64,000 nucleotides of DNA from Methylomonas koyamae (GTDB lineage Bacteria > Pseudomonadota > Gammaproteobacteria > Methylococcales > Methylomonadaceae), in assembly GCF_019669905.1 (NCBI RefSeq), contig NZ_AP019777.1:4650001-4714000 (forward strand), read 5' to 3'. A model generated the notes under the pieces. It was not told the origin of the DNA. It worked only from the letters and a program-made list of their open reading frames with translations, and did no database searches. Of the stretch, positions 55,821 to 64,000 are shown one piece after another. The position numbers were made by a program, and so were the translations under genes. Position 1 is the first letter of the stretch; every line of letters starts with the position of its first letter.

Positions 55821-55936
55821 GGCACACCCAAAGGGCACAAGCGGATTGCCGGGGCCCAGAAGCCACGGATGGCAAAGTTTCAACACATCCTTGTGCCCTC
55901 GATCCCGGCAATTCACTTGTGCCCTTTGGGTATGCC
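55821..55936. repeat. Palindromic intergenic element with 33-base arms
   Basis: Left arm 55821-55853 and right arm 55904-55936 are inverted copies matching at 30 of 33 bases; the three differences are all transitions. The core of the arm is ACCCAAAGGGCACAAG. The 50-base interior includes CCCAGAAGCCA, also found in the pepA-holC gap. Mobile palindromic or RNA-level role is possible; no gene is inside. The flanking bases 55718-55820 hold nothing else I can name. Confidence 0.7.
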
Positions 55937-55957
55937 GTAACGACCAATTTTCTTAAC

Positions 55958-57127
55958 TTAATCAGACTGGCGCACCGAGGCGACGGCCTCTTCTACGATC
56001 AAGTCCAGCGCCGGCTTAAGGTGGCGTTGCGACAAGCGCAACGCCAACGATTGGGCAAGGGCGGCCAAAGTGGCATTGGCCGCGGCGCGGCCTAGCGTTT
56101 GCACGATAGCGGCAGCATCCCACGGTCTATCGATTCGAACCGCGATGCCCAGCTCGGCCAGTTGGTCGGCGACCAGGGCTTGTTCGACATAAACCGGAAG
56201 CAATAGCTGCGGCCGACCGGCTGCCAGCGCCGCATCCGCCATATCGATGTCCCCGGCATGCAGTACCAGACTGCAGTGGTTTAATTCCGGCATTAAATCG
56301 CAACGGCCAACGCTCAGTTCGACCGGCGTTCCTGCCAGCGTTGCCGCCAAGGCCGGCGGTGCGTTCGGTACCTGAATCCTGGATGGCACACCGGCGCTAA
56401 CCAAAGAATGCAGGATACCGTCCAAATCGGGATGGTCCGGCGCCAGTCGGCCAAAGATCGCCGGCTGTGCGGGCAGTGCCGCCGGCCGGCCGGCCGGCAA
56501 CGGTCCGGCCAGGCTATTTAGCCGGTACTGGGCATAAATATCCAATTCTCGATGGCAATAGACGACGTTGGCCCGGACCGCAAACGCCTCGGCAATGGAG
56601 CCCGGCCGGCTAGCGCCGCGCGCAACCAGCGCCTCAGATAGCGCGGCCAATAATTCCGTGGCTTCGACCATGGGTTCCAGATCGTCTCGAAACGGCGGCA
56701 AGTCGGCGCAAGCGAGCGGCGGCATCGTATAACCGCTACCCAAGCACACGACCGGCAAACGCCCGCGCGCCACCAATTGCGCCAGCGGGGCGAAATCGGC
56801 AATGACCAAGTCCGGAGCGCAGGCGGCCAAGCGCATATCTGCTGCATTCAGCATCCGGGTTAAAACTAGCGGCGAGGCGAATCCGACGCTGGCCAGCAAA
56901 TCGGTATAGGACGCCGCCCGCTCGGCGCTGAACGGGGCGACGCTGTTCAGCCGCGGCCAGGCTATAGTCGGGAAGAACTGCCGGTAATACGCCGCCAACG
57001 GCCTCGGCAGCGCCAACCGGCAATGGAATCCGGCAGCGGCCAACCGGCGCGCAATCAGGCATAAGCGTTCGGCATATTCGACGCCGCCGCCCATTTCGTT
57101 GACCAACAGCACGCGCGGGCGAGTCAC
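55958..57127 (-). CDS. GT1-type glycosyltransferase
   Basis: A 389-residue cytosolic protein of the GT-B fold, resembling the UGT/MGT family. The N-terminal acceptor domain opens RPRVLLVNEMGGGVEYAERL and contains PDLVIADFAPLAQLVARGRL; the C-terminal half has the donor-site pattern LNHCSLVLHAGDIDMADAAL followed by GRPQLLLPVYVEQALVADQL. The sugar donor and acceptor are unknown. It lies 25 bases after the two-part barrel gene on the same strand, so the two are probably cotranscribed, and a role in making or modifying a surface glycan or lipid is possible. Confidence 0.8.
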   Translation of the reverse strand: MTRPRVLLVNEMGGGVEYAERLCLIARRLAAAGFHCRLALPRPLAAYYRQFFPTIAWPRLNSVAPFSAERAASYTDLLASVGFASPLVLTRMLNAADMRLAACAPDLVIADFAPLAQLVARGRLPVVCLGSGYTMPPLACADLPPFRDDLEPMVEATELLAALSEALVARGASRPGSIAEAFAVRANVVYCHRELDIYAQYRLNSLAGPLPAGRPAALPAQPAIFGRLAPDHPDLDGILHSLVSAGVPSRIQVPNAPPALAATLAGTPVELSVGRCDLMPELNHCSLVLHAGDIDMADAALAAGRPQLLLPVYVEQALVADQLAELGIAVRIDRPWDAAAIVQTLGRAAANATLAALAQSLALRLSQRHLKPALDLIVEEAVASVRQSD

Positions 57128-57152
57128 GTCGGCGCCGCAACCGGTTTAATTA

Positions 57153-58559
57153 TTATTTAGGGCCGACTGGGCTGGTCGACACCGCATAGCGCTGATTGCT
57201 GCGCATGTTTTTGATTTGCTGGACGAAGGCGTTGGTCTCTTCGGGTACTAGCGAATCGGGGTCGGAGCGGCGGTCGCGGCCGATCAGCGTGGTCGGCTTG
57301 CCGAAATAGAGACGGATGCCGGCCTGGCCCATAGCGTAGTCCTGGCTGCCGTAGCCGCCTTCGGCAAATAAAGACAGGCCGGACAGCACTTCCAGATTCG
57401 GCCGGTATTCGACGCCGCCGCGGATCAGATTCTGCCCGCCGAAATGGTCGGCCGTGGCTTGCACGGCCAAATCGTCGGTGGCGTAATACTTTAATTTGAG
57501 TTGGCCGTAGCCGTCGCCGTTAAGCGTGCCGTCCTGGTAGCCGCCGCGCCCGCTCAACGTGAAGCGGGACAAATACCACTCGCCTTCCAAGCCGGCCCGA
57601 TGCATGAACGCATCCGCCACGACCGGGATATTGCTAGGGTTTAAAAAGCCGAAGTCGAAGTCGTGCCAACGGTGGTAGCTGTAGGTCAAGCCCAACAAGC
57701 CCACGCTGGGGTCGCGCCAGAACAAATGGGCGCCGGTGCCCCAATAGGCGTTGCTGTCGATGGAGCCGGCGCCGGCATCGATCTGCAAGCCAAAGGAATG
57801 GCCTAGCGGTGCGGTAACGCTGCCGAAACCGATACCGCTGCCTTTGCCGTCGAAACTGCCGCCGCTGGCGCCCAATTTGCCGTTCAACTCCGAAACCGCC
57901 GGTTCGGCCGCGGCCGGCTGCGCCATATTCAGAAAACCCAGCCCCAGAATCGCGGCAATCAGCGGTTTCAAGCGGAAGCGAAAGCCGGCAAAGCGGCCAG
58001 CCGGTGCCGACACTTCTTGCCGGCAGGATAAGCGGTCCACAACCGCCGGCGCACCGGCGCCGGGTAAGGCCGGCAATACCTGCGGCGGCTGGACGAACTC
58101 CGCTCCGCGCCGGCCGGCTTCTTCGGTCAGCAATACCTGGAACTGGTTCAGCCAATCCCCGCCGGCCGTATCCTCCAGATAGAAAATCCGCCGTTTGGGC
58201 TCGAAACCGATCCGGCCGGTCCAGCCTTCCCCTCGCAGCGCGTTCGCGGCCGCGGCCGCGGCTTCGGCCCGGCGTAGCGCCAGGGTCGGATCGAACAGCC
58301 ATTCGCCGCCCTGGCCGAACAAGTGCTCGAGGTTCTCTACGCCATCGGCGGACGACACATCCACGACGTCCAGAGCGGCGAACGCATCCTCGAACGCCAA
58401 CTCGGCTAACGCCTGGAGGCTTGCCGCCGCATCGGCGCCGGCAATGCCGAACACCAGGCGCGGACCGGCGGCCGTTGCCTGCAGGCGGGCAAACAAAATA
58501 GGTGTGCTATAACGGTTGCAAAATTCGAGGATGGCTCGTCGTAACGGTTTTTTAATCAT
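57153..58559 (-). CDS. Two-part protein: unknown N-terminal domain joined to an outer-membrane barrel through an internal signal sequence
   Basis: A 468-residue frame whose first 190 residues look cytosolic (MIKKPLRRAILEFCNRYSTP at the start; then Ala-rich helices and RIGFEPKRRIFYLEDTAGGD). Residues 198-218 form a signal peptide (KPLIAAILGLGFLNMAQPAA, cut near AAA-E), and the remaining 250 residues read as a small beta barrel (AHLFWRDPSVGLLGLTYSYH; ends with a polar tail). The frame is continuous, with no sign of frameshift. A signal this far inside is unusual; either a start inside the frame makes the secreted part, or the N-terminal domain stays inside and the barrel is exported differently. 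No family is recognised for the first part. Confidence 0.65.
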   Translation of the reverse strand: MIKKPLRRAILEFCNRYSTPILFARLQATAAGPRLVFGIAGADAAASLQALAELAFEDAFAALDVVDVSSADGVENLEHLFGQGGEWLFDPTLALRRAEAAAAAANALRGEGWTGRIGFEPKRRIFYLEDTAGGDWLNQFQVLLTEEAGRRGAEFVQPPQVLPALPGAGAPAVVDRLSCRQEVSAPAGRFAGFRFRLKPLIAAILGLGFLNMAQPAAAEPAVSELNGKLGASGGSFDGKGSGIGFGSVTAPLGHSFGLQIDAGAGSIDSNAYWGTGAHLFWRDPSVGLLGLTYSYHRWHDFDFGFLNPSNIPVVADAFMHRAGLEGEWYLSRFTLSGRGGYQDGTLNGDGYGQLKLKYYATDDLAVQATADHFGGQNLIRGGVEYRPNLEVLSGLSLFAEGGYGSQDYAMGQAGIRLYFGKPTTLIGRDRRSDPDSLVPEETNAFVQQIKNMRSNQRYAVSTSPVGPK

Positions 58560-58709
58560 GGCTGGTCCCGGTTTGAGCTGGTTAGGAGGTAGGCGGCCGG
58601 GCGGAGCTTAGGCTGCCGGCGTGTCGAAATATCTTACAGATTTTAAGAAATAGCAAATACCTTTCAACCTTAGTCCGAAACGCTTGGTTCACTGTCGGAT
58701 CGCCCATAT

Positions 58710-59687
58710 ATGAATTCTGCCGATACCGAATCCGGCCGCAGCAACGCCAACCGCGGCTTGCCGCCATTAACCTGCGCATGCGGCCGTTGCGGCCGACTGT
58801 TAGCCTACGAGGACCGGCTGATGCTGGCGGAGCTGACGGTTTGCGACGCATGCTCGGATGCATTTTCGCTATGCGTCGACTGCAATGCCTGGACGCTGTT
58901 AACGGAGCTGGAGGCCGAAAACAGTTGCAGCGCATGCCGGCAGGCGGCTTTGCCGATACAAGCCTACGCTTACAAACCGGAGCCGGTATTTTTCGGCACC
59001 GGCTCCAAGCTGTTCCTGGGTTTGGAATTGGAGCTGAATCTGGAAGAACGCAGTTGCGACCTACCCACCCTAGCCGGCGCCTGTTTGCAGATATTGCCTT
59101 ATTGCTACGCCAAGAAAGACCGCAGCATCCGCTACGGATTCGAATTGGTCAGCCACCCGGCGACGTTAAACTACCACCGGACGGCATGGGCGCAAGCGCT
59201 GCCGGCCTGGAACCGGATCCGGCAAACGCACCGGTTTTGCTGTGCCGGCCAGACCGGCATACACGTCCATCTATCGAAGGCGTTTTTCAGCGCCGCCGAA
59301 CTGGCCAAGCTGGTTTATTTTTGCAACCAGCCGACCAACCGCGATTTTCTGGCCGCCATCGGCCAACGCCCGCTCGGCCATTGGTCTCGAAGCGAAGCCG
59401 GCGGCATCAAACAGGCCTTGAGCGGCGAATACGACCGCTACCGGGTATTGAATTGCAATCCGGCGGCGACGGTCGAACTGCGCTTGTTTAACGGTTCGGA
59501 ACGCTGGGAAGACATCTTGAAAAACCTGGAATTCGCCGACGCCATCGGCCATTGGATAAAACAGCCGGACTGCCGCCCCGGCTGCGATTACCGACATTTT
59601 CTGGCATGGCTGCTGGGCAATCCTCAGCCCAGCGGCGGCTATGCCTGCCTGTCGGATTTTATCCGGCAGCATATCGATTTGTTGTAG
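58710..59687 (+). CDS. Amidoligase-family protein with N-terminal zinc ribbons
   Basis: A 325-residue protein. Residues about 20-80 hold four CxxC or CxC pairs (CACGRCGR, VCDACSDA, CVDCNAW, CSACRQ), probably two zinc ribbons. From about residue 95 the sequence matches the amidoligase family (COOH-NH2 ligase of the glutamine-synthetase-like fold): FLGLELELNLEERSCDLPTL, KKDRSIRYGFELVSHPATLN, GIHVHLSKAFFSAAELAKLV and VELRLFNGSERWEDILKNLE. Family members are thought to form amide bonds in peptides or proteins with ATP. No ATP-grasp or peptidase partner lies next to it. It is divergent from the barrel gene. Confidence 0.82.
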   Translation: MNSADTESGRSNANRGLPPLTCACGRCGRLLAYEDRLMLAELTVCDACSDAFSLCVDCNAWTLLTELEAENSCSACRQAALPIQAYAYKPEPVFFGTGSKLFLGLELELNLEERSCDLPTLAGACLQILPYCYAKKDRSIRYGFELVSHPATLNYHRTAWAQALPAWNRIRQTHRFCCAGQTGIHVHLSKAFFSAAELAKLVYFCNQPTNRDFLAAIGQRPLGHWSRSEAGGIKQALSGEYDRYRVLNCNPAATVELRLFNGSERWEDILKNLEFADAIGHWIKQPDCRPGCDYRHFLAWLLGNPQPSGGYACLSDFIRQHIDLL

Positions 59688-59774
59688 CCAAGCCGCAACT
59701 CACCCGCCGGCCGTTGCCGTTTGCCCGAATCTCGGGTAAAACCCTTCGCAATTTTTCGAACTGGGTGGATAGGC

Positions 59775-62159
59775 ATGGCTAAAGCTAAGAGATTCCGCCG
59801 CTATCTGGCGTTGGCCGGATCGGCGTCGCTGTTGGGTGCCGCCGGCCTCGGTTATGCCTGGCTGCGCAGCTCGTTGCCGGCTCTGGACGGCGAGCGTAAC
59901 TTGCCGCAGTTGGCGGCGCCGGCGACGGTCGCCACCGACAGCCACGGCATTCCGTCGATCCGCGCCGGCAGCCGCAGCGACGCGGCTCGGGTGTTGGGTT
60001 ACGTTACGGCCCGCGACCGTTTGTTTCAAATGGATTTGATGCGGCGCAAGAACGCCGGCCGCCTGGCCGAGATTTTCGGCGACAAGGCCTTCGCCAGCGA
60101 CAAACAGGCGCGGATTTACGGCTTCAACGTCCGCGCCGGCCGCGTGTTTGCGTCGTTGCCGGCCGCGCACCGCGACTATTTGCAAGCCTATGCCGACGGC
60201 GTCAACAGCTATCTGCTGCAAGCCAGGGCGTTACCGTTCGAGTTCGGCGCCCTCGGTTACAGTCCGGAACCCTGGCAAGCCGAGGATTGTTTGCTGGTGG
60301 TGTTCGGCATGTTCGAAACCCTGACCGCCCGTGCCGAACAGAGCGAGCGAATGCTGAGCGTGATGCAGCAAACTCTGCCGGCCGACGTCGCTGCATTTTT
60401 TACGCCGGATACCGACCGTTATACCGACCAACTGTTGCACACCGCAGCGTCATTGAGGCCGCCGCGGCCGTTGCCGGCTGCGGCCTTGCAAACGCTGTTG
60501 GCTCAAAACGGAAGCGCAGTTCCGCAATTGGCCGACGCCGGCGCCGGCGAGTCGCTGGCCGGTTCCAACGCCTGGGCCGTCAGTGGCCGTAAAACCGCCG
60601 ACGGCCGGGCGATTCTGGCCAACGACATGCATCTGAGCATCAACGTACCCAACATCTGGTACCGGATCGAACTGGCCTATCCCGGCGTCGAGGCGGTCGG
60701 CGTCAATTTGCCGGGTACGCCGTTTCTGATCGCCGGCAGCAACCGGCATCTGGCCTGGGGCATGACCAATGTCGGCGGCGATTTTCTGGATTTGGTCCAA
60801 CTCGAAACCGATACGGACCATGCCGGGCAATACCGGGTCGGCGCCGAGTGGCAGGACTTCGAACTGCGGCGGGAGACGATTCGGATCAAGGGCGGCGGCG
60901 AACGCGAGCTTACCGTCCGGGAAAGCCGCTGGGGTCCGGTCGCCGACAAGCCTTTGCTGGGCCGGCCGGTGGCGATTCGCTGGGCCGCGCTGGATACGGC
61001 AGCGGTCAATACCGAATTGCTGGAATTGGAGCAAAGTCAGAGCCTGGAGCAGGCCTTGGCAATCGCCAACCGTGCCGGCGGGCCGCAGTTGAATATTTTG
61101 TTCGCCGATAGCGGCGGCCATATCGCCTGGACCCTGACCGGCAAAATTCCGCTGCGGTTCGGCGGCGACGGCGCGGTCAGCAAGTCCTGGGCCGACGGCA
61201 AAACCGGCTGGAGTGGCTATTTGCCGCCAGAACGAATGCCGCGCAGCGTCGACCCGGAGCAGGGATTTCTGGCCTCGGCCAACGAACGCCGCTTCGGCGC
61301 CGATTACCCGGTCGTGATCGGCCATCAATTCGCCAACGGTTACCGGGCGTTCCGGATTTCGCAAAAGCTCGGGCAAATCCCGCAGCACGACGAATGGTCG
61401 TTGTTCAATCTGCAATTGGATACCGAATCGGAGTTTTTCGATTATTACCGGCAACTGGCCTTGCGCGCGCTCGGCGCTATCGACCCGGCCGCGCAAGCGG
61501 ATGCGGCGGCGATGCGGGATTATCTGCTGGCCTGGAACGGCCGGGCCGACAGCGATAGCCTGGGCCTGCCGTTGTTGGTCGAATTTCGCAAACAACTGAT
61601 AGAAGCGGTATTTCCGCCGTTCCTGGCGGCTTGCAAACAAGCCGATCCGGATTTCAGTTACGCCTGGAATTATGCCGATACGCCGCTGCAAGCCCTGCTG
61701 AACGCCGCCGATCCGGCACTGTTGCCGGATGCCGGCCGCTACCGCAGCTGGGACGGCTTCGTCGCCGCGCAACTGGAACAGGCCGCCGCTAAACTGCTGC
61801 AGCGCAATCCCGGTAAACGCTTGGCCGATTTGACCTGGGGTTCGCAGAACAAGGCGGCTTACGCCCATCCGTTCAGCAAAGCCATGCCGTTTTTGGCGGC
61901 ATTTTTGAACGTGCCGGAGCAGACTCTGGCCGGCTGCACCGGCTATTGCGTGCGGGTGGCCGGCGCCAATTTCGCCGCCAGCGAGCGGCTGGTGGTTTCG
62001 CCGGGACATTGGCAGGACGGCATCCTACATATGCCCGGCGGCCAGTCCGGCCATCCGCTGTCCGAGTTCTACATGGACCAACAGCCCTACTGGCTGCAGG
62101 GCCTGCCGCTGGCATTGCAAGCAGGCGACGCGGCATACCGATGGACGCTGAAACCCTAA
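59775..62159 (+). CDS. Penicillin acylase (Ntn hydrolase) family protein
   Basis: A 794-residue N-terminal nucleophile hydrolase. A signal anchor (YLALAGSASLLGAAGLGYAW) directs it to the periplasm. Autocleavage would occur before Ser264 in LAGSNAWAVSGRKTADGRAI, giving alpha and beta chains; the beta chain shows the usual ILANDMHLSINVPNIWYRIE and AGSNRHLAWGMTNVGGDFLD. Natural substrates of the family include N-acyl homoserine lactones and other acyl amides, besides beta-lactams; the real one is unknown. The ATG at 59775 follows GGATAGG. Length is normal for the family. Confidence 0.93.
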   Translation: MAKAKRFRRYLALAGSASLLGAAGLGYAWLRSSLPALDGERNLPQLAAPATVATDSHGIPSIRAGSRSDAARVLGYVTARDRLFQMDLMRRKNAGRLAEIFGDKAFASDKQARIYGFNVRAGRVFASLPAAHRDYLQAYADGVNSYLLQARALPFEFGALGYSPEPWQAEDCLLVVFGMFETLTARAEQSERMLSVMQQTLPADVAAFFTPDTDRYTDQLLHTAASLRPPRPLPAAALQTLLAQNGSAVPQLADAGAGESLAGSNAWAVSGRKTADGRAILANDMHLSINVPNIWYRIELAYPGVEAVGVNLPGTPFLIAGSNRHLAWGMTNVGGDFLDLVQLETDTDHAGQYRVGAEWQDFELRRETIRIKGGGERELTVRESRWGPVADKPLLGRPVAIRWAALDTAAVNTELLELEQSQSLEQALAIANRAGGPQLNILFADSGGHIAWTLTGKIPLRFGGDGAVSKSWADGKTGWSGYLPPERMPRSVDPEQGFLASANERRFGADYPVVIGHQFANGYRAFRISQKLGQIPQHDEWSLFNLQLDTESEFFDYYRQLALRALGAIDPAAQADAAAMRDYLLAWNGRADSDSLGLPLLVEFRKQLIEAVFPPFLAACKQADPDFSYAWNYADTPLQALLNAADPALLPDAGRYRSWDGFVAAQLEQAAAKLLQRNPGKRLADLTWGSQNKAAYAHPFSKAMPFLAAFLNVPEQTLAGCTGYCVRVAGANFAASERLVVSPGHWQDGILHMPGGQSGHPLSEFYMDQQPYWLQGLPLALQAGDAAYRWTLKP

Positions 62160-62417
62160 CCGGCACCGATGCCGGCATGGTCTCGCCTGGCGGCCGGCGG
62201 AGCAACCCTAAGTTCTTGGTCCGATACCGTAACCCTCGACATTCCGCTATATTTGGCGACGGCTTGGCGCGAACGCGTTACGCGATCGGCGTTGGATTTT
62301 CGCCGCCGGCAATTTGGCGGCAGGTGGTTTTAAGGTAACCTCCCGCCATTTCGCGCCTGTTTTCGGCCGTGCCAATAGTGCCTGACCGACGCATCCGACA
62401 ATATTGGTTATCCAGCA
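62160..62417. other. Gap before the pseudopilin gene
   Basis: About 258 bases with no supported gene. It contains a GC-rich inverted stretch near 62300 (TCGCCGCCGGCAATTTGGCG) and a TTAAGGTAACC string. I see no clear sigma-70 promoter; a weak sigma-54-like TGGC-TTAC pair near 62265 is not convincing. Confidence 0.35.
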
Positions 62418-62894
62418 ATGTTAAGCAACAAAATCGACCGATCCGGTTTCACATTTATCGAGGCGCTGCTGGCGACGGCTATCGTCGGCATCTTGGCGGC
62501 AATTGCGGTTCCGGCCTATAACGGTTACATCGACCGCACCAAAAATTCGCTGGCGATCAGCCAGATCATGGCGATCCAGACCGAAATTGAACGCTACTAC
62601 ACCCGCGAATTCCGCTATCCCGACGCGCTGGCCGATTTGGGCGCAGCGCTGCCCGGAGCCGGTCTCGATCCGTGGGGCAATGCCTACGTTTATCTGAACA
62701 TTATCAACGGCGGCCCCGGCGTGAAAGGCGATGTCCGCAAAGACCATGCCTTGAATCCGATCAATACCAATTACGACCTGTACAGCAAGGGCAAAAACGG
62801 CGTGACCAAAAAGCAAATCAGCCAGAAAGACAGTCTGGACGACATTATCGTCGCCCGCGACGGCAGCTTCGTCGGTTTGGCGGCGGATTTTTGA
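62418..62894 (+). CDS. GspG-like pseudopilin
   Basis: A 158-residue type II secretion or type IV pilus pseudopilin. The prepilin peptidase site is clear, RSG followed by FTFIEALLATAIVGILAAIA, with Glu at +5 and a hydrophobic N-terminal helix. The C-terminal half has the GspG-type DPWGNAYVYLN and DLYSKGKNG segments, the calcium-site region of major pseudopilins. It stands apart from any other secretion gene here, and it precedes the membrane-sensor gene by ten bases. A minor pilin remains possible. Confidence 0.85.
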   Translation: MLSNKIDRSGFTFIEALLATAIVGILAAIAVPAYNGYIDRTKNSLAISQIMAIQTEIERYYTREFRYPDALADLGAALPGAGLDPWGNAYVYLNIINGGPGVKGDVRKDHALNPINTNYDLYSKGKNGVTKKQISQKDSLDDIIVARDGSFVGLAADF

Positions 62895-62904
62895 GTTAAC
62901 GGCC

Positions 62905-64000
62905 ATGAGCTGGACGCTGCCGATATCCAACAGCAAGGTGGCGCGGCGGATTTTGCTGTCGTTCGTACTGGCGGCTCTGGTGCCTATCCTGCTGTCGGGT
63001 GCGCTTTCCTACCGCCAAGTGGAAAGCCAGTTGCATAGCCAGACCGGCAAAGCCCTGCAGCGCAGTTGCAAGGACTACGCTTACGGCCTGGTCGGGCGAT
63101 TGATATTTCTCGACAGCGCGTTGCGCATGGCGGCGTTACGGTTAGGTCAAGCAGACGTCGGCCGCGGCAACCCGGTGATCGGCGAAGAAGGTAAACAATG
63201 GCTGCAGGGCCAATTTGCCGGCGCTGCGCTGGCCGGCCCGGACGGCCGGGTCCGGCCGTTGTTCGGGGACGACGAGCTGCCCGGTCTGGCCGCGTCGGAG
63301 ATGGCGGCGGTCGGCTCCGGCAAAACCTTGATCAAGGTGGCGGCGAATCGGGCCGGCGGCTCCGGCTTGTGGATGGCCGTCAATCTGGTCGAAAACCGGC
63401 CGGAAGCCGGGGCGCTGATGGTGCAATTGAAGCCGGAACAGCTGTGGGACGCGGAAAACCTGGATCCGAACAATCTGGTGTGGGTCATGGACGCCGCCAG
63501 CCGGCAGGTGTTGTTCGCTTCCGAGGCCGAATACGCGCTGCCGGCCGACGCCAGAGACAGTCTGGCGCAATTGAACGGCGGCCAATTCGATTGGCAAATC
63601 GGCGGCGAAACCTATTTGACGGCGTCGTGGAAATTGCCGATCAACAATCTGTTTGCCGGCTCCGATCTGGTCATCGTCCAAAGCCAGCCGGCCGCGGTGG
63701 CTTTTGCCGGCATGCGCCAATTCAGCGCGATTTATCCGCCGGTGATCGCGCTGGCGCTGCTGGCCGTGATTTATTTGAGCCTGCGCTTGATCGCCAAGTA
63801 CTTGACCCCGCTGGCCAGCCTGAAAGCCGCCACCCAGCAAATCGCCGCGGGCAATTTCGAGACCCGGATCAATATCGACAGCCGCGACGAATTCGAAGCC
63901 CTGGCCGATTCGTTCAACACCATGGCGCAACGCCTGCGCGGCCAATTCGATCTGCTCGCGGCGATGGCCGAAATCGACCGCACCATTCTGTCGGCCTTGA
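62905..64000 (+). CDS. Membrane sensor with HAMP domain (3' end outside window)
   Basis: At least 365 residues, still open at the window end. It begins MSWTLPISNSKVARRILLSF with a first helix near residues 15-34, a periplasmic sensing region of about 240 residues, a second helix near 278-297 (YPPVIALALLAVIYLSLRLI), and a HAMP domain (TPLASLKAATQQIAAGNFET to SFNTMAQRLRGQF, about residues 302-355). The output domain (perhaps a GGDEF/EAL, histidine kinase or ATPase domain) is not visible. The ATG lies 10 bases after the pseudopilin stop. Confidence 0.85.
   Translation, partial: MSWTLPISNSKVARRILLSFVLAALVPILLSGALSYRQVESQLHSQTGKALQRSCKDYAYGLVGRLIFLDSALRMAALRLGQADVGRGNPVIGEEGKQWLQGQFAGAALAGPDGRVRPLFGDDELPGLAASEMAAVGSGKTLIKVAANRAGGSGLWMAVNLVENRPEAGALMVQLKPEQLWDAENLDPNNLVWVMDAASRQVLFASEAEYALPADARDSLAQLNGGQFDWQIGGETYLTASWKLPINNLFAGSDLVIVQSQPAAVAFAGMRQFSAIYPPVIALALLAVIYLSLRLIAKYLTPLASLKAATQQIAAGNFETRINIDSRDEFEALADSFNTMAQRLRGQFDLLAAMAEIDRTILSAL

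Noticed and set aside
62264..62281. Sigma-54 promoter for the pseudopilin gene
   Set aside because: TGGC and TTAC are at the right distance but the -12 GC is missing and the gap is otherwise GC-rich, so the match is too weak.

Overview
The window looks like chromosomal DNA of a GC-rich gammaproteobacterium. Gene content and order (pcnB-folK-panB-panC-panD, lptG-lptF divergent from pepA-holC, mtnB-mtnD-mtnC, VPLPA/PEP-CTERM proteins, a giant filamentous-haemagglutinin-like protein) fit a Methylomonas-like member of the Methylococcales. That assignment is inference from gene content; no 16S or methane monooxygenase gene is present to settle it.

Layout. 1-2.8 kb: 3' part of a large, visibly AT-richer NTPase-like gene, probably the edge of a defence or accessory island. 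3.1-5.2 kb: a decayed iron-signalling locus (fecR, a FecI-type sigma factor and only the C-terminal remnant of a PepSY membrane protein, with no receptor gene). 5.3-9.9 kb: fliW, then the pantothenate/folate/poly(A) polymerase operon, where pcnB appears to start at AUU. 10-16.5 kb: small membrane and secreted proteins, lptG/lptF, pepA, holC, and the RNase P RNA. 16.5-21.3 kb: methionine salvage genes, rimK, and a first ExbD-ExbB-TonB set. 21.5-32 kb: kup, a lipoprotein, an FAH-family enzyme, trpE-trpG, an Lrp-type regulator divergent from a long-form leuA, a uracil-DNA glycosylase, xthA, a short MTHFR-like protein and a ModE-like regulator.

The most striking part is 32.1-55.7 kb. On the minus strand, in transcription order, lie a PEP-CTERM protein, a secreted solute-binding-like protein, a second PEP-CTERM protein with a duplicated domain, an unlisted 48-residue membrane peptide, a secreted DUF2341/LamG protein fused to an ExbB proton channel, ExbD, TonB, a porin, a coiled-coil protein and a TpsB outer-membrane transporter. 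Divergent from it is a 3456-residue TpsA exoprotein. I read this as one surface system that joins two-partner secretion to its own proton-driven TonB complex. It is interrupted by three copies (A, B, C) of a roughly 250-base multi-hairpin element whose stems differ in sequence but stay paired, while the short apical loops are conserved.

55.8-64 kb: a palindromic repeat, a glycosyltransferase, a two-part protein with an internal signal sequence and an outer-membrane barrel, a zinc-ribbon amidoligase, a penicillin acylase, a type II/IV pseudopilin and the start of a HAMP-containing membrane sensor cut by the window end. No tRNA, CRISPR array, insertion sequence or phage was recognised.
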